This document shows, one piece after another, positions 44,714-54,500 of a stretch of DNA of 64,000 bases. The notes beneath the pieces are model-generated. The model was not told where the DNA came from. It worked only from the letters and a program-made list of their open reading frames with translations, and did no database searches. Origin of the DNA: Pachyseris speciosa. Taxonomy: Eukaryota; Cnidaria; Anthozoa; Scleractinia; Pachyseridae. Numbering within the stretch: the first letter of the stretch is position 1; each line of letters starts with the position of its first letter. The stretch is taken from positions 90,001 through 154,000 of the forward strand of contig JAEMWC010001101.1 of assembly GCA_016490735.1 (NCBI GenBank). Reading direction: 5' to 3'. The translations under genes were made by a program, and so were the position numbers.

Positions 44714-44859
44714 ACTGCCTACGGGTATCTGAAAGATGCAGCGAAGGACCGAGAACTCCAGGCCGGTATAAGCGACGCGCGGGTTGAAATCTCGGGCTTC
44801 ATCGTGACGGTACGACGCTCAGGCAACGCGTCCAGAGGTACCACTACCGGTTTTTTTTT
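44686..44859 (+). other. GC-rich conserved segment with T-run, unit 5
   Basis: Fifth copy; differs from the others by ACCGAGAACTCC in place of ACCAAGAACTCC. Nine T follow. Confidence 0.4.
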
Positions 44860-45258
44860 CTTGTCTGTTTGTTTTAATTAACGTTGTCATTCGTCCACTC
44901 TCCGTCTGGATTAATAATCTGGAAGAGATTGCAAGACGAGGATTTGAAGTTTGCTGCCAATGTAGACTTTTAGCTTCAAGAGTATTTTTTGTCTTAAAAA
45001 CTTCAAGACAAAAGTTGCATGTTTTTGGTGTTGTCGGAGGGTGTTCGAAGCCAAATGTTTGGTTTGCAACAGAATAAACGGTCATGTTACATGAAAATTG
45101 TGATTTTGGGGGTGGCAAAGTCTAAAGAACTCAGCATTTGGCTATCACATTGGCTCATTTCAACCACAGTCCGGAATTTGTGAAAGTTGAGGGTTTTCAA
45201 AGTTTTTTTTTTCAGTTTTTATTTTCTCAATGTCCTCCAAAGTGATAATAATAGTAAG

Positions 45259-45365
45259 AGAGCTTATGTTCTTGGGCATAACTATGTTTTGGGCCCTTCG
45301 CAGAGCAAATGTGTCTGAAAAAAAGTTAAGCCAAAAACATACTTATGACGGCAAGCATAAACTCT
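45259..45365. mobile_element. Fold-back MITE, right flank
   Basis: Outer arms AGAGCTTATGTTCTTGGGCA and GGCAAGCATAAACTCT with a short loop, followed by ATT/TTTT repeats. Confidence 0.7.
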
Positions 45366-45702
45366 CTTATTTTCTTTATTATTATTATTATTTTTTTGTT
45401 ATTATTATTATTATTATTATTACTATTATTATTATTGTCGTGAGGTACCGCTAAAGTATGTAATGCTGGACGTTCATACACGTGCTTTTCTCTGTTTTTA
45501 TTTCGTTTTCACGCCAGCAGGCTGCATTTAATTGTTGATTGATTGAATTATCCTTATTTATTTTAATACCGTAATTTCATAAGTTATTAACTAACTTCTT
45601 TACAAGAAATGAAAGTAAATAATATATTACATACCGTTAGTGTTTCAAAGAGCGTTTAACCTAACTTAACACGATATTACCTCTTGTAATATTCTGTCCT
45701 AG

Positions 45703-45733
45703 TCCTAATTATAAAAATAATAGTCTTTATTCA

Positions 45734-45764
<31 letters not shown>

Positions 45765-45817
45765 CAGTGAAAACGTATTAAAAGATACACAATGAAATAC
45801 AATAATGATATAAGATG

Positions 45818-45851
<34 letters not shown>

Positions 45852-45985
45852 TTCTATTTACAAAGGTTTTCTTGTGTCTCTCCGTTTTTATCTGAGGAAG
45901 GTGACACCTTCTCCTGCGCAAATTTTATACTAATTCTTTTTCTTTGAAAATGATCGCACCTAGCATGATTATTAATAGATTATTA
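45703..45985 (-). mobile_element. LINE or SINE 3' end fragment
   Basis: Inserted relative to the left flank: there TGTCCTATAATTTAAGGCAA is continuous near 24180; here the same flanks are separated by about 280 bp beginning CTAATTATAAAAATAATAG. The insert read on the minus strand ends TTGAATAAAGACTATTATT, a typical LINE 3' end. No frame remains. Confidence 0.65.
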
Positions 45986-46600
45986 ATGATTTAAGGCAAT
46001 ATTTTGTTTGGTATTCCTAAGCCGAGACTTATAGGGGTTATTTTCACAGGTGCTTGTTAAATGTTCGCTTCAATATGTGGGTACCTTTTCGTTTACTACA
46101 CCATACATCAATAACCTTAAGTATGTTTCGCGCTTTTAAGCAAGCGTTTCTCAATTAAGTTGCCTGATAATATCTACAGAACGCACATCATAACACCGAA
46201 AGGTAATTACTCGTGCGGCTCTATTCTAAAGTTCTTGTAAGCCATTTCCCAAGAATACTTCACAGTACCGCGCAGAAAAAACGTAGATTCGGGCCAAACG
46301 AGGGTAAAGTCGTTTTCATCTTGGGAGGAGTTCTTCTCAAATTCACTTAAGCCGTGAAAAGCGATAAGTTATCAGGCTGCTAAGTGCGTTTTCATTGTAT
46401 TCCCTCACACAAGGACAGTGACAGTGGCACCTCCCACAGTTCTTTAATGAACAAATACGCAGATTATTTTACTTGTAGTACACCTGTTGGGCCTAGTGAT
46501 AAGTAGAAACTTTTAGAGTTTTGTCAGAGGAACATTTGAGCAAACTTAACCTGACCAAGGCCAAGGAACTTATAAATAAAAAGAAGAACGACCCTGTCCC

Positions 46601-46980
46601 CTCCTGACCCAATTCTCAACGTTAATCGTGTACTGTATCTGAAGCTAAAGCTTTCAGGGGTAACATTTCAGGAGAGTACTACCAGTTGGGATAAGCATTT
46701 TCGTGATTTGAGCTCTAAAACGTATGCACATACTTTGGAGTGTGTCAAAGTAATGGTTATAATGTATTTGACCGCCATTAGCGTTTTAAATGTCTTATTG
46801 TGTCACTCGTTACCAGGTGTAGGCGAAAATTAAAGAATCATACTCGAAGGTGTGAAGGAACAGATCAGCCAACCAAGCTGCGCTGTTAGTGCCCATTGCT
46901 ATACCAATAGTTTGCCGAAAAACTGAGTTTCCGAAGCGAACGTAGGCCCAATTCCCTACAAGAGAAGACCAACAACTTTA
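46601..46980. other. Unassigned segment
   Basis: AT-rich DNA partly related to the unit (AATCGTGTACTGTATCTGAA at about 46625), then about 300 bp with no recognisable element, before the unit resumes at AACAGTGTAACGGG (46981). Confidence 0.6.
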
Positions 46981-47907
46981 AACAGTGTAACGGGTGGTTA
47001 CGTCGCTTCTTTTATTTAATTAACGTTGTCATTCGTCCACTCTCCGTCCGGTTTAAGAATCATTTTCAAAGTACTGTTGTTAGTCTGAACTTTTACATCA
47101 TCGTACTGGCTCTCGTTCACTGCTTTCCTCTTCACAATAATTCCTGAGCATACCAACGACATATGGAGACCGAGCTTTTTCCGTTGCCGGTACAAAACTG
47201 TGGAATGAACTACCATTATCTATTAGATGATCAGAGGCTTTAACAATTTTTAAAGAAAGACTTGAAGACATATTTATTTAAGACTGCTTTAAGCTAACAA
47301 TCATAGTTTAAATAGCCTTTTTAACAATTATTAGATTTCTTTTTATTAACCTGAAATTTCTTTAATTATAAAGTAGATATTGTAAAGAGCTATTAAAAAG
47401 TAGTCAATTTCGTGCTATCTATATATATGTCTGAATTCGGAAAAACGTGCCTCCAGAAATTTGGAGCCATTTGACTCAAATAGGTCCAAAACTGGCGTTT
47501 TTTTGGAACCGACGAGCCCGGCAATCCCACCACAGCACTGACAAGTATGGAATAAGGGAGTGAGGTAGGAGAACTGACGGAGGAGAAGAGAAAAAAGCAA
47601 TAATCACTCTTTCAGTCTTTATAGTTTTTGAACGACAAAAAACAGTGCACCAGTGAAGGCCACTTTCGTCACTTTTGTCACCTTTTGTTAAATCCAGTTA
47701 GATATAAATTATTATCACTTTGTCGGCCTTTGGGGCGCATGTTACGGGCTAAAATGTATAAACCCGCTGAAATAAACCAGTCAAAAGTGTGAATCAACTT
47801 ATGGTTCGATTTAAGCAGCCAATAGAAATTGAGAGGCCATTAAAATCTTCGCGCCGTTTTGTTGCAGCGTTGTACACTCAGTTCAACCAATTATTGCAAA
47901 CTGTCAG
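46981..47907. repeat. Macrosatellite, final partial unit
   Basis: More diverged partial unit, including the plus-strand LINE remnant (47153-47281). It ends at CAATTATTGCAAACTGTCAG (47907), the same sequence that lies near the start of the whole block (23401-23420). The 137-bp satellite follows directly. Confidence 0.88.
47153..47281 (+). pseudogene. LINE RT C-terminal remnant, final unit
   Basis: Same C-terminal block with substitutions, ending at a TAA at about 47279-47281. Confidence 0.72.
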
Positions 47908-50900
47908 CTCGTCCCATCAATTCCTGAATTCCTATATTTTAAGTCTCGGTCATAATCTCACTCTTTGAAAACCTGTAAGAGCATGTTGAAAGTAGGTGGT
48001 TTTTACTAGCTGTCTTCAGTACTACTTGTGCGCGCGGTGTGGAACACGTCCCGTGAATTCCTGATTTCCGAGATGTTGACTCTAGGTCATAATCACAATC
48101 TTTGAAAACTTGTAAAAGGATGTTGAAAGTAGGTTGTTTTTACTAGCTGTGATGAGTACTACATGTGCGTACGGTGTGGAGCGCGTCCCATTAATTCCTG
48201 ATTTCCGAGATTTTGACTCACGGTCATAATCTAACTCTTTGAAAACTTGTAAGACCATGTTGAAACTAGATGGTTTTTACTAGCATTGATGAGTACTACT
48301 TGTGCGCACGGTGTGGGCGCGTCCCATCAATTCCTGAATTCCGAGATTGTGAGTCTCTGTCATAATAATAAGTTGTTTTTACTAGCTTTGAAAACTTGTA
48401 AGAACATGTTGAAAGTAGGTGGTTTTTACTAGCTGTCATGAGTACTACTTGTGCACTTGGTGTGGAGGGCGTCCCGTGAATTCCTGATTTCCGAGATTTT
48501 GACTCACGGCCATAATCTCACTCTTTTAAAACTTGTAAGAGCATGTTGAAAGTAGGTGGTTTTTACTAGCTGTTGTGTGTTCTACTTGTGCGCAAGGTGT
48601 GGCGCGAGTAGCATCACTTTATGGTTTGTGGAGCGACTCCCATTAATTCCTGATTTCCGAGATTTTGACTCTCGGTCATAATCTTACTCTTAAAAAACTT
48701 GTAAGAGTAGGTTGAAAGAAGGTGGTTTTAGTAGCTGTGATGAGTACTACTTGTGGTTTGTACTAGCTGTGAGGAGTACTACTTGTGCGCACGGTGTGGA
48801 GCGCGTCCCATCAATTTATGGTTTCCGAAATTTTGACTCTCGGTCATAATCTCACTCTTTGAAAACTGGTAAGAGCATGTTGAAAGTAGGTGGTTTTTTC
48901 TTTTTCTGGCTTCCGGGATTTTGACTCTCGGTCATAATATCACTCTTTGAAAACTTGTAAGAGAATATTGAAAGTAAGTTGTTTTTACTAGCTGAGATGA
49001 GTACTACTTTTGCGCACGGTGAAGAGCGCGTACCATCAATTTATGGTTTCCGAAATTTTGACTCTCGGTCATAATCTCACTCTTTGAAAACTGGTAAGAG
49101 CATGTTGAAAGTAGGTGGTTTTTTCTAGCTGTGATAAGTACTACTTTCGCGCACGGTGTGGAACTCGTCCCATGAATTCCTGAATTCCCACAATTTGACT
49201 CTCCGTCATAATCTCACTCTATGAAAACTGGTAAGAGCATGTTGAAAGTAGGTGGTTTTTACTAGATGTAGTGAGTATACTTGTGCGCACGATTTGGAGC
49301 GCGTCCCATCAATTCCTGATTTCCGAGATTATGACTCTCGGTCGTACTCTCACTCTTTGAAAACTTGTAAGAGCATGTTCAAAGTAGGTGGTTTTTACTA
49401 GCTTTGTTGTGTACTACTTGTGCGCAAGGTGTTGAGCGCGTCCTACCAGTTCGTGATTTCCGACATTTTGATTCTCCGTCATAATCTCACTCTGAAAACT
49501 TGTAAGAGCATGTTGAAAGTAGGTGGTTTTTACTACCATTGATTAGTACTACTTGTGCACACGGTGTGGAGTGCGTCCCAAACATTGCTGATCTACGAGA
49601 TATTGACTCTCTGTTATAATCTCACTCTTTGAAAACTTGTCACACGATGTTGAAAGTAGTTGGTTTTTACTAGCTGTGATGAGTACTACTTGTGTTCACG
49701 GTGTGGAACGCGTCCCATCAATTCCTGATTTCCGAGATTTTGACTCTCGGTCGTAACCTCAGTCTTTGAAAACTTGTCAGAGGATGTTGCAAGTATGTGG
49801 TTTTTACTAGCTGTGATGAGTACTACTTGTGCTCCCGGTGTGGAGCGCGTCCCAAGAATTCATGATTTCCGAGATTTCGACTCCCGGTCATAATCTCACT
49901 CTTTGAAAACTTGTAGGAGCATGTTGAAAGTAAGTGGTTTTTACTAGCTGTGATGAGAACTACTTGTTGGCAAAGTGTGGAGCGCGTTCCATCAATTCCT
50001 GATTTACGAGATTTTTACTATCGGTCATAATCAGCTATTTGAAAACTTGTAAGTGCATGTTGAAAGTAGGTTCCTTTTACTTGGTTTTACTAGGTTTACT
50101 AGGTATTTTACCAGCGCGCACGGTTTGGAGCGCGTCCCACCAATTCCTGAATTCCGAGATATTGACCCTCGGTCATAATATCACTCTTTAAATACTTGTA
50201 AGAGCATGTTGAAAGTAGGTGGTTTTATCTAGCTGTGATGAGTACTACTTGTGCGCACGGTGTGGAGCGCGTCCCATCTATTCCTGGTCTCCGAGAATTT
50301 GGCTCTCGGTCATAATCTCACTCCTTGAAAACTTGTTCACTCTCGGTCATAATCTCACTCTTTGAAAACTTGTAAGGGCATGTTTAAAGTAGGAGGTTTT
50401 TACTTGCTATGCGCACGGTATGAAGAGGGTAAAATTAGGTCCTTTTTACTAGCTGTGCGCACGGTATGAAGAGGGTAAAATTAGGTCTTTTTTACTAACT
50501 GTGATGGGTAGTACTTTTGCCCACGGTATGGAGTGCGTTCCATCAATTTCTGATTTCCGAGGTTTTCACTCTGGGTCATGATCTCACTCTTTGAAAACTT
50601 GTAAGAGCTTGCTGAAAGTAGTTGGTTTTATTAGTTGGAATGAGTACTATTTCTGAGGGCGGTGAGGAGCGCGTCCCATAAATTCCTGGTTTCAGAGATT
50701 TTCAATCTCAGTCGTAACTCACTCTTTAAAAACTTCTAAAAGGATGTTTAAAGTAGGTGGTGTTTACTAGCTGTTATGGGTACTAATTGTGCGCACGATG
50801 TGGAGCGCGTCCCATCAATTCCTGATTTCCGAGATTTTGACTCTCGGTCATAATCTCACTCATTTTTCACTCACACATTTTACTAGCTGTGACACTTGTG

Positions 50901-51831
50901 CGCAGGGTGTGGCGCCAGTACCATCAATTCCCTATTTCCGAGATCTTGACTCTCGGTCATAATCTCACTCTTTGAAAACTTGTAAGAGCATGTTGAAAGT
51001 AGGTGGATTTTACTACCTGTGATGAGTCCTACTTGTGTGCACGGTGACGAGCGCGTCCCATCAATTCCTGATTCCTGATTTCCTGAAAACTTGTAAGAGG
51101 ATGTTGAAAGAAGCTGTGATGAGTACTACTTGTGCGCACGGTATGGAGTGCGTCCCAAGTGTTCCTGATTTCCGAGATTTTAACTCACGGTCATAATCTC
51201 TCTCTTTGAAAACTTGTAAGAGAATGTATTAAGTACGTGGCTTTCACTAGCTGTGATGAGTACTACTTGTGCGCACAGTGTGGAGCGCTTCCCATCAAGT
51301 TGTGATTTCCGAGATTTTGACTCTCGGTCATAATCTCACTCTTTGGAAAGTTGCAAGAGGATGTTGAAAGTAGGTGGTTTTTACTAGCTGTGATGATTAC
51401 TACTTGTGCGCACGGTGTGGAGGGCGTGCCATCAATTCCTGATTTCCGAGATTTTGACTCTTTGAAAACTTGTAAGAGCACGTGGAAAATTGGTGCTTCT
51501 TAATAGCTGTGATGAATAGTACTTGTACGCACGGTGTGGCGAGTTGAAAACTTGTAAGAGCATGTTGAAAGTAGATGGTTTTTAATAGTTGTTATGCACG
51601 GTGTGGAGTGCTTCCCATCAATTCCTGATTTCCGAGATTTGGACTCTCTGTCATAATCTCACTCTTTCAAAACTTGTGAGAGCATGTTAAAAGTGGGTGG
51701 TTTTTACTACCACTGATTAGTACTATTGGTTAGCATGGGGTGGAGCGCGTCCCAAAAATTCCTGATTTACGAGATTTTGACTCTCGGTAATAATCCCACT
51801 CTTCGAAAACTTGTAAGATTGAGTTAACCGC
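47908..51831. repeat. 137-bp satellite array, fourth block
   Basis: About 28 units, clearly more uniform than the block at 1-7254. Rearrangements are visible: a 50-bp tandem duplication near 50405-50490 (GCGCACGGTATGAAGAGGGT twice), partial unit duplications near 48730-48900, and short units near 51090. No gene. Confidence 0.95.
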
Positions 51832-52041
51832 CGACCGGTTAGCTCAGTGGTAGAGCACTGGACTACCCTGCGGGAGGTCGTAGATTGAAACCCAGGCCGG
51901 ACCAACACTTAGTGTTTGTGATAACGGCAGCCAGAGGCGCCTTTAAAGGGTGACGTCCCGATCTCACCCTAGAGAAGCATTTTAAACTATATCTGAAAAG
52001 CCCCCATGGGGTGAGGATAAGTAATTATGTATGTACGTATT
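51832..52041 (+). mobile_element. tRNA-derived SINE
   Basis: The tRNA-like head has A box TTAGCTCAGTGGTAGAGCAC (51838-51857) and a decayed B box (GATTGAAACCC, about 51884), ending GCCGGACCAACAC. A non-tRNA body of about 110 bp follows (GCAGCCAGAGGCGCC, GTCCCGATCTCACC) and an ATGT-rich tail, TATGTATGTACGTA (52026-52039). It interrupts the satellite; ATTGA on both sides (51816 and 52039) may be a 5-bp target-site duplication. The head is transcribed by Pol III in such elements; mobilisation depends on a partner LINE. Confidence 0.82.
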
Positions 52042-52468
52042 GAAAGGAGGTGGTTTTTCCTTGCTGTGATGAGTACTACTTGTGCGCACGGTGTGGATTG
52101 AGTCCCATCAATTCATGATTTCCGTGATTTTCATTCTTGGTCGTAATCTCACTCTTTGAAAACTTCTAAGAGGATGTTGAAAGTAGGTGGTTTTTACTAG
52201 CTGTGATGACTACTACTTGTGTGCGCGTCCCATCAATTCCTGATTTCCGACTTTTTGATTCTCGGTCATAATCTCACTCTGTGAAAACTTGTAAGAGCAT
52301 GTTGAAATTAGGTGATTTTTACTACATGTGATGAGTACTACTTGTGAGCACGGTGTTGTGCGCGTCCCATCAATTCCTGAGTTCCGAGATTTTGACTCTC
52401 GGTAATAACCTCAATCTTTGAAAACTTGTAAGAGCACGTTGAAAGCAGGTAGTTCTTACTTGCTGTGG
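52042..52468. repeat. 137-bp satellite, last units
   Basis: About three units. The array ends at CTTACTTGCTGTGG (52468), followed by a TACA microsatellite (52468-52491), and the satellite does not return in the window. Confidence 0.94.
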
Positions 52469-52586
52469 TACATACATACATACATACATAAACCACACAT
52501 AAACGATCTCCATGAACTAATTTATACGATCACAAATGAAGACAAACTTCCTTATTTTCGTTGCACACCATATTGCTACTATATTT

Positions 52587-52692
52587 AACAATTAGATTAT
52601 TCGCTCTCGATTTCTATCGCGAGATAGCTGATGAGGGCGCAGCCCGAATCAGCTATCACGCATAGAAATCGAGAGCGAATAATCTAATTGTT
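52587..52692. repeat. 106-bp palindrome, MITE-like
   Basis: Nearly perfect inverted repeat: left arm AACAATTAGATTATTCGCTC, right arm GAGCGAATAATCTAATTGTT, continuing inward through TCGATTTCTAT to a GC-rich loop GAGGGCGCAGCCCGAA. It would fold into one long hairpin. The surrounding DNA (52492-52980) is AT-rich with no gene. Confidence 0.8.
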
Positions 52693-52982
52693 TTAGTATA
52701 AATCTACTAGTCGTTCAAAACTGAACAAGTAAATTATCAAAATTCTCCTCACAGACACTTCGTAAACGCGAAGAAGCGTAGGATTTTTCACTTTGTAAAT
52801 ATTGATTTATTGTTTTCTATTTATTTGGGGCCATTATGTAAACTTCCGGGTTACCGGTAATAATGTATTTCACCCTCGGTAAATAAAGTTTTGTTGTTAC
52901 CATATTAGGTATAGAATAATGTCGACTACAAAAAACTGCGAGACACTTCTCACCTCAGTATTCCTGGCCTTGCCTAGAGTTC

Positions 52983-53022
<40 letters not shown>
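52983..53022. repeat. (AAT)n microsatellite
   Basis: Thirteen AAT repeats. 53023-53509 after it shows nothing recognisable. Confidence 0.95.
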
Positions 53023-53509
53023 TCGCGGGCTCAAGTTTAGAGCTCATCGAGGTCAGCTGTTTTTTTAAATTGATCGCTGAACAGATACTGGTTTTTGATT
53101 GAATCGCAGGCTCAAGCCAGGTTAACTTAACCAAAACGAGACACCTAAACCCAAACGAGGCTTAATTTTGCGGCTCGTTATTTCACATTCAGTTGGTTTC
53201 TTCATTTTGACCAAAACAACTTCATCTTCTTCGAAGTCCTTTAATTCGCGTAAAAGGCATAAAAATCAAGAACTAGTTAACAGATACTCCGGAAGGTGAA
53301 TTTTCAAGTGATAAAAAGGAAGAGCAAGAGATTTGTCTCAAGAAACGCTTAAAACTTGGATCTACTTGCATAATCGACGCCCGGATTATGTGGTTGAACG
53401 CGGCATCTCGCAGCTCACCAAGAATGGTCACTTGACAGTTAACAGCGTTAAAAAAACTTTTGCCCTTATCTTATTAACACGTAATCGCAACGAGTCCTCG
53501 TAAAATTAA

Positions 53510-53942
53510 ACATTAAGCTCAGGCTAAACGATCAAACACATCCAACATCGTGTTGGAAGAGCATGTTTGACCGTTTAGCCGCCTCTGTCAGCATTGTATT
53601 GAAATGGCTTTTCATGTTTGATCCAGATCAAACATTTTCATCCGACATTTCGCTCTACGAACAAATGTTTGATCGTTTAGCCAACCCAACCAAGAAAGTG
53701 CACAGTCAGTAAAAAGCAAACCAAATGAAGCACATAGCGTCAAAATGTCAGCGATAATACGCAAAAAACTTCCTGTGTACTCGCTTTATCTTGTGTTTGG
53801 TCAAACATTGTTTGCTAGCAGAGGTTTCTTGTCGGCAGAGACCTCTGCTAGCAGGGAAATTGTTTGTCGGCTAGTCACCAAACGTTATATTTGTCAAACA
53901 CAATGTTCAGGAAAATGTTTGATCGTTTAGCTGGGGCTTTAG
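53510..53942. mobile_element. MITE with 30-bp terminal inverted repeats
   Basis: Left end AAGCTCAGGCTAAACGATCA, right end TGATCGTTTAGCTGGGGCTT, inverted. The TTTGATCGTTTAGCC motif recurs internally at about 53565 (as GACCG) and 53668. An inner hairpin, CTAGCAGAGGT with ACCTCTGCTAG, lies near 53815-53860. It has subterminal repeats and no transposase. A 61-codon ORF at 53745 is not credible. Superfamily not determined. Confidence 0.65.
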
Positions 53943-53977
53943 TATTACTTGTGTTTTTTGCGAAGAGGACAATTTCA

Positions 53978-54017
<40 letters not shown>

Positions 54018-54087
54018 CTCGGCCCCATGCGATTACCTATCGAAACCATCGGTTTGTTTTCCTTTTCTCTCTTCTCCGACATTCAAG

Positions 54088-54500
54088 TTATGTCAAAATT
54101 GCTTAGCAATTTTTATTAACTTACTACGAAATATGTTTACTACTTGTCTAATTTCCGCACCTCCTCCAATGAAACCTACAAACCCACGCATCGCAATTTG
54201 TTTTCTTCCCATGTTTTGTTATTCTGTGGTTTGTGAATTGCGGTCAATTCCTGTTGACTCCTCTAAACGATCAGGTTTGTACTCTACGGACCGTTATGTC
54301 AAAATTTAAAATTGCTTTTTTTGAAACTTACTGTGAGATATCTTTTGCTACTTGTCTAATTTCTCCACCTTCGCCAATTTTTTTCGAAGAAACGTTCGCA
54401 TCCTACTCTGTTTCCTTGCAATGTTTTGTTGTTTTGTGGTTTTCGAACTATGGCCAATTCCTGTTGAGTGCTTTAAACTTATATTTTGTGCTTAGTGCAG
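54088..54500. repeat. Diverged tandem duplication, about 207-bp period
   Basis: ATGTCAAAATT...ACTTGTCTAATTTC...ATGTTTTGTT...TCAATTCCTGTTGA...TAAAC occurs in order at 54088-54268 and again at 54296-54478. No ORF is maintained across both copies. Confidence 0.7.

Larger units (their letters stand above)
44101..45201. repeat. Macrosatellite unit 5, right part, broken
   Basis: Resumes in the LINE fragment, then MITE (44270-44387), ATT/GTT repeats (44398-44480), TATA-like stretch (about 44605-44632), GC-rich segment (44686-44859) and the following frame region. It stops at GAGGGTTTTCAAAG (45201), where it joins TTTTTTTTTTCAGTTTTTA, a position from elsewhere in the unit. Confidence 0.88.
45202..46600. 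repeat. Right flank of the macrosatellite, homologous to 23.6-24.8 kb
   Basis: Repeats the left-flank sequence in the same orientation: MITE (45259-45365), ATT repeats, GTCGTGAGGTACCGCT, GGACGTTCATACACGTGC, TTTCAAAGAGCGTT and CGGGCCAAACGAGGGTAAAG, in the same order as 23620-24790. A 280-bp minus-strand LINE fragment at about 45703-45985 is extra here; the left flank has its empty site. Confidence 0.8.
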
